59,365 nucleotides of DNA from Bacillus sp. 2205SS5-2 (GTDB lineage: Bacteria; Bacillota; Bacilli; Bacillales; Bacillaceae_K). The notes beneath the pieces are model-generated. The model ran no database searches. It saw only the letters and a program-made list of their open reading frames with translations, and was not told the DNA's origin. The translations under genes and the position numbers were made by a program. Below, piece after piece: positions 27,053-35,628 of the stretch (position 1 is its first letter; every line of letters starts with the position of its first letter). The stretch lies in the NCBI RefSeq assembly GCF_037024155.1, contig NZ_JAYKTS010000027.1, forward strand, positions 1-59,365, written 5' to 3'.

Positions 27053-27556
27053 GAAAAGCGAAAGTGGCTGCCCAGGGACGGCAGGCATCTGGCAGAACAC
27101 GCAGTGAAGCCAGCTTCACGTAGTGGGCTGACAAATGCCCGAGTCCCTAGCCACAGTAGCTGGATCAAGAAAAGCGAAAGTGGCTCGCCCAGCAGCGGCG
27201 GGCAAATGTTATCCAACGGAGAAGGTCCTGACCTTTGGAGTTGGATGTTATTTGTCCCATAGCTGCTAGCCACAGTAGCTGGATCAAGAAAAGCGAAAGT
27301 GGCTGCCCAGGGACGGCAGGCATCTGGCAGAACACGCAGTGAAGCCAGCTTCACGTAGTGGGCTGACAAATGCCCGAGTCCCTAGCCACAGTAGCTGGAT
27401 CAAGAAAAGCGAAAGTGGCTGCCCAGCAGTGGCGGGCAAATGTTATCCAACGGAGAAGGTCCTGACCTTTGGAGTTGGATGTTATTTGTCCCATAGCTGC
27501 TAGCCACAGCAGCTGGATCAAGAAAAGCGAAAGTGGCTCGCCCTGAGGAGGATAAA
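27051..27556. repeat. Hairpin-cassette array (family I): alternating type A and D units, reverse orientation
   Basis: Units start at 27051 (A, 116 bp), 27167 (D, 119), 27286 (A, 116) and 27402 (D, 118); a fifth stub runs 27520-27556. Each starts AAGAAAAGCGAAAGTGGCT and ends AGCCACAGTAGCTGGATC. The A-D pair is itself duplicated (235 + 234 bp). Type D stems: AGCAGC/GCTGCT, GGCAAAT/ATTTGTC, ATCCAAC/GTTGGAT, AAGGTC/GACCTT. The array starts on the last bases of the ytoI stop codon. Confidence 0.92.
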
Positions 27557-27645
27557 ACCACCATATCTGCTATCTACACCATTCAATTCAAAAATAAAGC
27601 AGAAATGCTCTCAAAAAAAGAGCAATCATTGATTGCCCTTGGTGG

Positions 27646-27951
27646 TTAGGAAAGTCTGTTTTTCTCATACTCTTGAATATAAAGGGGTAAGTAATGTTGA
27701 TACAATTTCCAGCCACCCCAAATGCTAATCGCACCTGTGATAAAAAATAAAGCCGCAATGAAATAGGTAACTGTTGTTTGGTAAAGGTAAATTTGGTTCA
27801 AGCCGAATAGCGCAACAAATACCCCTAAAGCCATACTCGATTTACCTGAAATAAATTTCTTCTCCATTGGTAAATTTGATCGGATACTTTTTATTTTATA
27901 ATATACATAAAAAGATAAAGAGAAAATAATAAAAATAACAAGCACTTGCAT
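27646..27951 (-). CDS. ytpI: YtpI-family membrane protein
   Basis: 101 residues with three hydrophobic segments (about 2-20, 42-60 and 66-88). Member of the YtpI family of Bacillus, function unknown, found next to nrnA and ytoI in B. subtilis. ATG 27966 overlaps the GGAGG, so ATG 27951 (MQVLVIFI) is taken as the start. Divergent from nrnA with 97 bp between. Confidence 0.75.
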   Translation of the reverse strand: MQVLVIFIIFSLSFYVYYKIKSIRSNLPMEKKFISGKSSMALGVFVALFGLNQIYLYQTTVTYFIAALFFITGAISIWGGWKLYQHYLPLYIQEYEKNRLS

Positions 27952-28048
27952 ATCTGAATCCTCCATTTTCGCACTAATATTCGTCCTTATTGTAAACCTT
28001 TAGGACCAGAATGCCAAACAGAAACTAAAAAGATTAAAGGAGAATACA

Positions 28049-28996
28049 ATGAAATCTCAAATCTTAGATACTATTAAACAGTACGATACGATCATTGTTC
28101 ATCGTCATGTTCGACCAGATCCTGATGCTTACGGGTCACAAGGAGGGTTGGTAGAAATATTAACTTCGTCATTTCCAGATAAAACCATTTACGCCGTAGG
28201 AAGAGAAGAGGAATCTCTTCAATATTTAAGAAGGCTGGATAATATATCTGATGAAGTGTTTTCTGGGGCTTTAGTTATTGTTTGTGACACCGCCAATGCA
28301 GAACGAATTTGTGATGAACGATATACGATGGCCGACAAAGTAATTAAGATTGATCATCATCCAAATGAAGATCCTTATGGAGATGTTTTATGGGTTGACA
28401 CATCGGCAAGCTCATGCAGCGAAATGATTTATGAGTTTTATTTGTTTGGTCAAGAACAAGGCTTGGTGCTGACAGATGAAGGTGCAAGATTGCTTTTTGC
28501 TGGAATCGTTGGTGATACAGGACGCTTCTTATATCCAAGTACAACTCAAAAAACCTTTGATGTCGCCGGTGAGCTTATCCGTTATAATTTTAATCGAAAT
28601 GAACTATTTGATGAGATGTATGAAATGGATGCGAAGGTGTTAAAGCTTCAAGGTTATATTCTCCAGAACTTCAAGATGAAAGAAAGTGGAGCAGCTTCTG
28701 TCACGTTAACAAAAGAGCTTCTAAATGAATTTGATGTAGTTCCGGCTCAAGCGTCGTTGCTAGTGAGTACGCTTGGGAGTGTAAAAGGGGTTCGTGCCTG
28801 GATTTGCTTTATTGAAGAAGAGGATCAAATACGAGTTCGACTTCGTTCAAAAGGTCCTGTTATTAACTCAATCGCAAAAAAATACAACGGGGGTGGCCAT
28901 CCATTGGCAGCTGGAGCCTCCATTTATTCTTGGAATGAAGCGCAAGATGTTATGAATGATTTAGAGGTTGCCTTAAAGGAATATCGACCTTCTTGA
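28049..28996 (+). CDS. nrnA: NanoRNase / pAp phosphatase NrnA
   Basis: 315-residue DHH/DHHA1 phosphoesterase. Degrades RNA oligonucleotides of 2-5 nt and dephosphorylates pAp. DHH-domain motifs: HVRPDPDAYGS (near 23), VCDTANAER (near 79), KIDHHPNED (near 106) and GDTGRFLYPS (near 157); the DHHA1 glycine motif is NGGGHPLAAG near residue 281. AAAGGAG precedes ATG 28049. Single-gene unit ending in a perfect palindromic terminator. Confidence 0.93.
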   Translation: MKSQILDTIKQYDTIIVHRHVRPDPDAYGSQGGLVEILTSSFPDKTIYAVGREEESLQYLRRLDNISDEVFSGALVIVCDTANAERICDERYTMADKVIKIDHHPNEDPYGDVLWVDTSASSCSEMIYEFYLFGQEQGLVLTDEGARLLFAGIVGDTGRFLYPSTTQKTFDVAGELIRYNFNRNELFDEMYEMDAKVLKLQGYILQNFKMKESGAASVTLTKELLNEFDVVPAQASLLVSTLGSVKGVRAWICFIEEEDQIRVRLRSKGPVINSIAKKYNGGGHPLAAGASIYSWNEAQDVMNDLEVALKEYRPS

Positions 28997-29010
28997 TTAG
29001 TTAACGCATT

Positions 29011-29044
29011 AAAATGACCAAACTGTCGACAGTTTGGTCATTTT
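29011..29044 (+). terminator. Terminator of nrnA
   Basis: 34-bp perfect palindrome (two 17-bp arms without a formal loop), A- and T-runs at the ends; probably bidirectional, serving ytrI as well. Confidence 0.9.
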
Positions 29045-29048
29045 ATCT

Positions 29049-29155
29049 TTTTATTTGGCCATTTTCTCATACTTTGTTGCTCTAGAATATAAAAATGGAT
29101 GGAAACTCTCTATTCTTTCCGCATATCGAGATAAAAATAATGCGAAAAGATGCAC
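29049..29155. repeat. Family III interspersed repeat, copy 2
   Basis: CTCATACTTTGTTGCTCTAG, ATATAAAAATGGATGGAAAC and AATGCGAAAAGATGC align with the copies at 10229 and 58897. Confidence 0.65.
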
Positions 29156-29180
29156 GTAGTCAATCTTCAGGCAGCTAAAC

Positions 29181-29687
29181 TTAGTCAAGCTTTAGTTCAA
29201 TTACAATTTCAACAGTAGTAAAAAAATAAATTTCTTTTATCATCAATCGATAGCGTTTGTCGTTTATTCTTAAGGTTTTATTTTCAATCATGGTCCTGAC
29301 TAGTTGTTTATTAGAAAAAACGGTTTCGAGGTTTTTAGCGACAAGAGAATGTAAATCTTTTTTTATGGCTTCCTCAGCTTGATTAATCGTTAAGGATTCA
29401 TTCTCAAATCCATATTTGGAACCATTTGAAATTGTAACGAGTACATCTTGAACCATTAAGGCGTTTTGATTCTGTTCATTTAATTTATTTACATCCTCCT
29501 GCCAAATCAAGATATGAGTATTTAATTCTTTGATTTCCCCCTTCTGATCGATAATAAGTTTGGATTGTTTTTCTTGTAGCGTTCCAAACATATATAAAAA
29601 TATGACCCAGCTTAAGATACCCCCAATGATGACACCAGAGAAGAATTTCTGCCAAAGAGGAGAGTGATATAAAGGTGGGATACGCAT
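29181..29687 (-). CDS. ytrI: Sporulation membrane protein YtrI
   Basis: 168 residues, one transmembrane segment (about 13-35) followed by a coiled coil (QEKQSKLIIDQKGEIKELNT region) and an outer-facing domain. YtrI is a mother-cell membrane protein required for efficient sporulation in B. subtilis. ATG 29687 overlaps the ytrH stop as TAATG and has an upstream GGAG; the longer ATG start (29714) would extend into ytrH. Second gene of the ytrH-ytrI operon. Confidence 0.82.
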   Translation of the reverse strand: MRIPPLYHSPLWQKFFSGVIIGGILSWVIFLYMFGTLQEKQSKLIIDQKGEIKELNTHILIWQEDVNKLNEQNQNALMVQDVLVTISNGSKYGFENESLTINQAEEAIKKDLHSLVAKNLETVFSNKQLVRTMIENKTLRINDKRYRLMIKEIYFFTTVEIVIELKLD

Positions 29688-30019
29688 TAAGAAATATGCT
29701 CCTGAGTAAACCATTCAATGATTTTTATACCAGCTTGGGCACCACCTAGTGCAGATAAAATGAAAAAAAATTGTTTTAGTAAATCTTTTGTTTCTCCATC
29801 CATAAATCCCCGTTCAAAACTGTAAACAGTATCAAACGTTCCTCCAATGGCTGCAATGATGGCCCAAATCCTCAAAATTTTTGACAATCTTTCCATTTCT
29901 GTTAAGGGAGGCTGTCCCATAAGAAAGTAACTAAATGCCCCTAAAAAAGACCCTCCTAAAATTACACCAAAGGCAATGAAAAAACTTTTGAAAAATTCTG
30001 GGAAAAAAGCTTCAGACAT
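29687..30019 (-). CDS. ytrH: Sporulation membrane protein YtrH
   Basis: 110 residues with about three hydrophobic segments (FFKSFFIAFGVILGGSFLGAF; ILRIWAIIAAIGGTF; FFILSALGGAQAG). YtrH family sporulation protein. AAAGGGTG is spaced for ATG 30019 rather than the GTG at 30028. Translationally coupled to ytrI. A sigma-E-type promoter lies 30 bp upstream. Confidence 0.85.
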   Translation of the reverse strand: MSEAFFPEFFKSFFIAFGVILGGSFLGAFSYFLMGQPPLTEMERLSKILRIWAIIAAIGGTFDTVYSFERGFMDGETKDLLKQFFFILSALGGAQAGIKIIEWFTQEHIS

Positions 30020-30048
30020 TCCTATCACCCTTTTTTTCGTGATACTAC

Positions 30049-30077
30049 ACTATATGGGACTAGACAAACATTTATGA
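30049..30077 (-). promoter_or_regulatory. Sigma-E-type promoter of ytrH-ytrI
   Basis: On the minus strand TCATAAA (30077-30071), 14 bp, CATATAGT (30056-30049). It matches the mother-cell sigma-E pattern (KMATATT-N14-CATACANT) at five of seven and seven of eight positions, with the usual spacing. Confidence 0.6.
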
Positions 30078-30147
30078 TGTATCAAAAAGGAGAACATATT
30101 TTCTTTTTTCTCTCCTACACTCTATAATTAAACTATGCTCTTTTCGT

Positions 30148-30647
30148 AAGGCTCTTTTCGTATCCATTGTGGCTAATTCATTTGATGTTTGATTAAATTG
30201 CCCATTTCCCTGTCGCCTCAGGGCAGCCACTTCCGCATTTCGTGGTCTAGCTGCATTGGCTAGGGACTCGGGCATTTGTCAGCCCACTACGTGAAGCAGA
30301 CTTCACTGCGTGTACTGCCAGATGCCTGCCGTCCCTGGGCAGCCACTTCCGCATTTCGTGGTCTAGCTGCATTGGCTTGAGGCTCGGGTCAAATGAATAA
30401 CTCTTCAGTGATGCGGGCATCACCTACGAGCTCTTCATTTGCCTGTCGCCTCAGGGCAGCCACTTCCGCATTTCGTAAACTATGTTTCTCCTGTCACAAT
30501 GAAAAAACAGGCAGTAAGGTTTTTTCGTGTGAATTCCTGCTATTTGTCTAGCAAAAAAAAATTCTCGTTAGAAAAAGAGCACGAAGTCAAACCAATAAAA
30601 GATTCCACTCCTATTCGAAAAGCCACAATCTAAACGAAAACAGCCTT
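30148..30647. mobile_element. Composite element: MITE ends enclosing a hairpin-cassette array
   Basis: 30148-30204 is the left part of a type b MITE (AAGGCTCTTTTCGTATCCAT). It switches into family I: a truncated type B right half (30205-30241), a type A unit (about 30242-30359) and a type B unit (about 30360-30476). From about 30472 the sequence is a type a MITE right part (ACAGGCAGTAAGG, AGAGCACGAAGTC) ending ACAGCCTT at 30647. An extra partial terminal repeat (GCTCTTTTCGT) precedes it at 30137. AAACTA occurs at both outer flanks (30131-30136 region and 30648-30653). Confidence 0.8.
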
Positions 30648-30678
30648 AAACTAAAATAGGAAAAGGATGTGAGTGATC

Positions 30679-33600
30679 ATGTCGTTTGTTCACTTACAAG
30701 TGTCAAGCGCTTATAGTTTATTGACCAGTACAATTGACATACATACATTAGTATCGAAGACAAAAGAAAAAAAATTTACTGCCGTAGCGTTAACGGATCG
30801 TAATGTGATGTACGGGGCCGTGACGTTTTATCAGGAATGTATCAAACAAGGAATTAAGCCTATTATTGGAATGACTGCCGATGTGAAATTAACAGAAGAG
30901 GAACCTGCATTTCCTTTAGTTCTTTTGGCAAAGTCAATGGAAGGCTATCAAAATTTATTGAAAATATCCTCAGTAATTGGTACGAAGTCGAAGGAAGGTA
31001 TTTCTGCGCGTTGGCTTAAGGCATACGGCCGAGGGTTATTTGCTCTTTCTCCTGGTTTAGAGGGGAAAATAGAATCACTTTTGCTTTCAGAGAAGAAAAA
31101 GGAAGCGGAAGAGACAGTTGTGAGATATAAACAATTATTTGATCAGAATTCGTTCTTTCTCACCTTACAGCGACATTCGCTTTCTGAGGAGGACACCGTC
31201 ACTCCATGGATCAAGCAGCTTGCCGAAGAGACCGACACCCCCCTTGCGATAACGAATAATGTATTTTATCTTGAACAAAGTGACTCCTTCGCTCAAGAGT
31301 GCTTATTAGCTATTCGAGATGGAGTGAAGCTTTCAGAAGAGAATAGAACGACTTTATTATCCGAAGAATACTATTTGAAAACAAAGGAACAAATGATTGA
31401 GCTATTCTCTGAAGAAGTAGATGCTCTTGAAAATACCATATCCATAGCTAGAGCCTGTCATGTAACGATGGAATTTCAACAAACTCTCTTGCCCAAATAC
31501 CCGTTGCCGGGGGATGTGAATCGAGCAGAAGAATTACAAAGACTTTGCAGGGAAGGTCTGCACCAACGAATAAAAGATGTAACCACTAACTATATAGAGC
31601 GGCTTAATTATGAATTGAACATCATTGAGAAAATGGGTTTTTTAGATTATTTTTTGATTGTATGGGACTTTATGAAATATGCAAGAGATCAAAATATTTT
31701 AACTGGTCCTGGTCGTGGATCGGCAGCAGGCTCCCTAGTAGCCTATTCTTTGTTTATAACTGATGTGGATCCGATCGAACATGACTTGTTGTTCGAGCGG
31801 TTTTTAAACCCTGATCGAGTCACGATGCCGGATATTGATATCGATTTTCCTGACCATAGACGAGATGAAGTGATAGCCTATGTTGTGCATAAATACGGAG
31901 AGCGACATGTCGCACAAATCATCACATTCGGCACGTTTGGTGCAAAAGCAGCTCTACGCGATACTGCTAGAGTTTTTGGGTTAAATTCAAAGGAATTAGA
32001 TGGCTTGTCTCGATTAGTGCCCACTAAAATAGGGATTTCCTTGAAGGAATCCATTCAAGAATCAAGTGGTTTGAAACAGTTTGGAAGAGAATCACCTCAT
32101 CATCGTCGCCTTTTGGAAACTGCTTTACATATAGAAGGACTACCAAGACATACTTCCACTCATGCAGCAGGGGTCATTATTAGTGATCAATCGCTCGTAA
32201 ATTGGGTCCCTCTTCAACAAGGTTCACAAGAAGCTTATTTAACCCAATACCCAATGGATATACTAGAAAATATCGGCTTATTGAAGATGGATTTTTTAGG
32301 GTTGAGAAACTTGTCTCTGCTTGAGCGTATTTTGGAAACAGTGAATCGATTGAGTCAAAAAAAAATAAGTTTACAAGATATCCCTCTAGGAGATCCTAAA
32401 ACATTTTCTTTACTAAGTAGAGGAGAAACAACGGGGATTTTTCAACTTGAATCAGAGGGTATGAGGAAAGTACTAAAAGAATTAAAACCAAATTCATTTG
32501 AAGATATTGTGGCAGTAAATGCCCTCTTTAGACCGGGTCCTATGGAAAATATCCCTACATATGTCGGACGTAAACATGGAAAAGAACCGGTTCACTATCC
32601 TCATCAAGACCTTGAGCCTATTCTGGAGCGAACATATGGGGTTATCGTGTATCAGGAGCAAATTATGCAAATTGCCTCAAAATTGGCCGGATTCTCATTA
32701 GGAGAAGCCGATTTACTTCGAAGAGCTGTAAGCAAGAAAAAGAAAGACGTGCTAGCTCAAGAGCGGCAACACTTTGTTGCAGGCTCCTTAAATAAGGGAT
32801 ATGACAAAAAGGTAGCAGAGTCAGTATATGACTTAATTGTCAAGTTTGCCAATTATGGATTTAACCGAAGTCATGCAGTTGCGTACAGTATGATTTCATA
32901 TCAACTCGCCTATTTAAAAGCCAATTACTCTACCTTCTTTATGTCTTCTTTACTAACGTCCGCTATTGGAAATGAAGAAAAAATCTCTAGCTATGCACAG
33001 GAAGTGAGGCAAATGGGAATTGAAATTTTGCCTCCCTCCATCAATAATAGTCACTTTTTTTTCAAAGTAGAAAAAAACAAGATACGTTTCAGTTTAGGTG
33101 CTATCAAAGGGATTGGGAAAACGGCACTTCAACAAATTCTCCAAGCTAGAAAGGAAAAGCCTTTTCAAGATCTATTTGATTTTTGCTTAAGAACTTCTGG
33201 AAAAGCTGTGAATCGAAAAATATTAGAAGCCCTCGTTTTTTCAGGTGCCCTTGATGAATTCGGCGAAGATCGTGCAACCCTACTAGCAACTTTGGATGTA
33301 GCATTAGATCATGTTGAACTTGTGAGTCCAAAAGAGAGTGAGTTTGCATTATATGATGAAGAGGAAGCATTAATGCTAAAACCCAAATACGTTGAAGTTG
33401 ATGCTATGACGATTGAAGATAAATTGACTTTTGAGAATCAAGCGACCGGTTTGTTTTTATCAGCTCATCCTGTTTCAATTTACGATCAACTGGCCTTATC
33501 ACTTCAGACAGAATCTCTATTTCATGCACCAATTAGCAAGAAGCAAATAGGTGTTATTGTATACCTAGCAGAAGCGAAAACGATTCGCACAAAAAAAGGT

Positions 33601-34035
33601 GATGTTATGGCGTTTATTGGGATAAGTGATAAAACAGCGATTATGGAAGGCGTGGTTTTTCCAGATGCTTACCGAACATATGGTCATTTATTGAAGGAAG
33701 GAATCTCCTTATTTTTAAAGGGACATGTGGATCAGCGTCATGACAAAAAACAATTTATCGTTCAAACTGTCACGAATATGGAAGAGGCAACAGCTCTTGT
33801 TCAGCACCAGCAGAAACTTTTTATTAGAATTCCTTCAACTTTGGATGAAAAGTCGGTAGCAGAAGAACTTCAATCCGTTTTATTGAAGTTCAAAGGAAAT
33901 ACACCTGTAGTGATTTATTATGAAAAAGAAGAACGGACAGTTCAGTTGTCCAAGCAGAACTTTGTCAAATTACTACCGAGTTTATCAGATGAACTAATTG
34001 GCATGATTGGCAAAGATAATATAGTAATTAAGTAG
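30679..34035 (+). CDS. dnaE: DNA polymerase III alpha subunit DnaE
   Basis: 1118 residues, family C replicative polymerase. In Bacillus DnaE extends RNA primers before PolC takes over. PHP domain at the N-terminus (HLQVSSAYSLLTSTI, TDRNVMYG), catalytic PDIDIDFPDHRRDEV near residues 385-399 with the preceding GPGRGSAAGSLVAYSL, FGFNRSHAVAYS-like NYGFNRSHAVAYSMISYQLA near 730, and a C-terminal OB fold (about 965-1045). AGGATGTGAG fits ATG 30679; GTG 30673 lies inside that site. Single gene between the composite repeat and the ytsJ promoter. Confidence 0.96.
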   Translation: MSFVHLQVSSAYSLLTSTIDIHTLVSKTKEKKFTAVALTDRNVMYGAVTFYQECIKQGIKPIIGMTADVKLTEEEPAFPLVLLAKSMEGYQNLLKISSVIGTKSKEGISARWLKAYGRGLFALSPGLEGKIESLLLSEKKKEAEETVVRYKQLFDQNSFFLTLQRHSLSEEDTVTPWIKQLAEETDTPLAITNNVFYLEQSDSFAQECLLAIRDGVKLSEENRTTLLSEEYYLKTKEQMIELFSEEVDALENTISIARACHVTMEFQQTLLPKYPLPGDVNRAEELQRLCREGLHQRIKDVTTNYIERLNYELNIIEKMGFLDYFLIVWDFMKYARDQNILTGPGRGSAAGSLVAYSLFITDVDPIEHDLLFERFLNPDRVTMPDIDIDFPDHRRDEVIAYVVHKYGERHVAQIITFGTFGAKAALRDTARVFGLNSKELDGLSRLVPTKIGISLKESIQESSGLKQFGRESPHHRRLLETALHIEGLPRHTSTHAAGVIISDQSLVNWVPLQQGSQEAYLTQYPMDILENIGLLKMDFLGLRNLSLLERILETVNRLSQKKISLQDIPLGDPKTFSLLSRGETTGIFQLESEGMRKVLKELKPNSFEDIVAVNALFRPGPMENIPTYVGRKHGKEPVHYPHQDLEPILERTYGVIVYQEQIMQIASKLAGFSLGEADLLRRAVSKKKKDVLAQERQHFVAGSLNKGYDKKVAESVYDLIVKFANYGFNRSHAVAYSMISYQLAYLKANYSTFFMSSLLTSAIGNEEKISSYAQEVRQMGIEILPPSINNSHFFFKVEKNKIRFSLGAIKGIGKTALQQILQARKEKPFQDLFDFCLRTSGKAVNRKILEALVFSGALDEFGEDRATLLATLDVALDHVELVSPKESEFALYDEEEALMLKPKYVEVDAMTIEDKLTFENQATGLFLSAHPVSIYDQLALSLQTESLFHAPISKKQIGVIVYLAEAKTIRTKKGDVMAFIGISDKTAIMEGVVFPDAYRTYGHLLKEGISLFLKGHVDQRHDKKQFIVQTVTNMEEATALVQHQQKLFIRIPSTLDEKSVAEELQSVLLKFKGNTPVVIYYEKEERTVQLSKQNFVKLLPSLSDELIGMIGKDNIVIK

Positions 34036-34301
34036 GACTTTTTTCGAATTAATCTTTAATCCATTAAAAATAGAAGTCCAGGAATTCCATTGACTAGTAA
34101 TTTCATTAACAACTATGTAAACCAAAAGACCATCAAGTAAATCCTTCAAAGTGTAAGAGAAAATTTGGGATAATTTCAATATTGACGCAGCGGTGAGCCC
34201 TCTAAAATACGACAATGTAAACGTGTCACTTTACGGAGGGAAAGCGGTGCATGCTTGATGGTAGAAATTTATTTTTTTCTTTACTTGTGAATAAGTTTTG
34301 T
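34036..34301. other. dnaE-ytsJ spacer
   Basis: About 270 bp, no supportable gene. A minus-strand frame (34215-33994) overlaps the end of dnaE but starts with TTG and lacks a ribosome binding site. TGTAAACGTGTCAC at 34216-34229 resembles a cre with two mismatches. Confidence 0.35.
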
Positions 34302-34335
34302 TATACTTTGGTAGAGAACTGCGTGGTCAGACCAC
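34302..34335 (+). promoter_or_regulatory. ytsJ promoter -10 and FadR/GntR-type operator
   Basis: An extended -10 element (TGTTATACT, hexamer 34302-34307) is followed at about +9 to +21 by the perfect palindrome GTGGTCAGACCAC (34323-34335). Its core TGGTCNGACCA is the classical FadR operator pattern and fits the FadR-subfamily consensus TNGTNNNACNA. The next gene but one encodes a FadR-type GntR regulator, so autoregulation is the simplest reading. Confidence 0.7.
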
Positions 34336-34385
34336 TATGTAAAAGAAGAATGAGCAACTAGGGAATGGACAAAGGAGTGAATGTA

Positions 34386-35627
34386 TTGTCACTAAGAGAA
34401 GAAGCGCTGCATATGCATCGAGTGAATCGCGGCAAGCTAGAATCCAAATCAAAAGTCGAAGTGAAAAATGCAAAGGATTTGAGCTTAGCTTATTCACCAG
34501 GTGTTGCAGAGCCTTGTAAAGCAATCTATGATAAGCCGGAAACGGTTTATGAATATACAATGAAAGGCAATATGGTGGCTGTTGTTTCAGACGGAACTGC
34601 TGTACTTGGTCTTGGAAATATTGGTCCCGAAGCTGCACTTCCTGTGATGGAAGGAAAAGCTGTTTTATTCAAAAGTTTTGCCGGGGTAGATGCATTTCCT
34701 ATATGTTTGAATACGACGAATGTCGAGAAAATTATTGAAACAGTCAAATTATTGGAACCTAATTTCGGAGGAATAAACCTAGAAGATATCGCTGCTCCCA
34801 GTTGTTTTGAAATTGAAGAGCGCTTAAAAAAAGAAACAAATATTCCTGTTTTTCATGATGACCAGCACGGTACGGCCATTGTGACAGTTGCAGGTCTACT
34901 TAATGCCTTAAAACTTGTGAACAAAAAAATGTCAGAAATCAAAGTAGTAGCTAACGGTGCTGGTGCGGCTGGAATTGCTATTATTAAACTTTTATATAGC
35001 TATGGTGTGCGAGATATTATTATGTGTGATTCAAATGGCGCAATTTTTGAAGGACGCTCAATTGGCATGAACAAGATTAAAGAAGAAGTTGCTAAGTTTA
35101 CAAACCTAGGAAAACAAGAGGGATCGTTAACGGATGTTATCAAACAAGCCGATGTTTTTATTGGTGTCTCTGTCGCAGGTGCATTAACTAAAGAGATGGT
35201 GACCACTATGAATTCCGATTCCATTATTTTTGCTATGGCAAATCCCGTTCCTGAGATCATGCCGCATGAAGCAAAGGAAGCGGGCGCAATGGTTGTAGGG
35301 ACAGGACGTTCTGACTTTGCAAACCAAGTGAATAATGTACTAGCTTTTCCTGGAATTTTCAGAGGTGCATTAGACGTACGTGCCACTCATATTAATGAAA
35401 AAATGAAACAAGCTGCTGTTGGAGCAATCGCTGGATTAATCACAGAAGAAGAGCTTGATAGTGATTTTGTTATTCCTGCCCCGTTTGATGCAAGAGTTGC
35501 ACCAGCAGTCGCTGCAGCTGTTGCTAAAGTTGCAATGGAAACAGGGGTTGCACGAATCAAAGCAGATCCAGAGGATGTGTATAATCGAACAATGGACCTA
35601 GCCGTTATTGGTAAGGATGATCAGTAA
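34386..35627 (+). CDS. ytsJ: NADP-type malic enzyme (YtsJ)
   Basis: 413 residues. Decarboxylates malate to pyruvate with NAD(P); in B. subtilis YtsJ is the main malic enzyme, making NADPH on malate. Conserved blocks: LAYSPGVAEPC with the catalytic Tyr (near 38), VSDGTAVLGLGNIGP (near 70), NLEDIAAPSCFEIE (metal ligands, near 133), FHDDQHGTAIV (near 158) and the NAD(P)-fold GAGAAGIAI. ATG 34365 is in frame, but AAGGAG at 34372-34377 sets TTG 34386 (MSLREEALHMH), as in B. subtilis. Next gene starts one base after the stop. Confidence 0.93.
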   Translation: MSLREEALHMHRVNRGKLESKSKVEVKNAKDLSLAYSPGVAEPCKAIYDKPETVYEYTMKGNMVAVVSDGTAVLGLGNIGPEAALPVMEGKAVLFKSFAGVDAFPICLNTTNVEKIIETVKLLEPNFGGINLEDIAAPSCFEIEERLKKETNIPVFHDDQHGTAIVTVAGLLNALKLVNKKMSEIKVVANGAGAAGIAIIKLLYSYGVRDIIMCDSNGAIFEGRSIGMNKIKEEVAKFTNLGKQEGSLTDVIKQADVFIGVSVAGALTKEMVTTMNSDSIIFAMANPVPEIMPHEAKEAGAMVVGTGRSDFANQVNNVLAFPGIFRGALDVRATHINEKMKQAAVGAIAGLITEEELDSDFVIPAPFDARVAPAVAAAVAKVAMETGVARIKADPEDVYNRTMDLAVIGKDDQ

Positions 35628-35628
35628 C

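Noticed and set aside
27051-27556. Integron attC-like cassette array
   Set aside because: No GTTRRRY/RYYYAAC core sites, no integrase, and no genes between units.
33994-34215. 73-codon minus-strand frame overlapping the end of dnaE
   Set aside because: TTG start, no ribosome binding site, no recognisable domain.
34216-34229. cre-like TGTAAACGTGTCAC before ytsJ
   Set aside because: Two mismatches at conserved positions; the palindromic GntR operator explains the promoter better.
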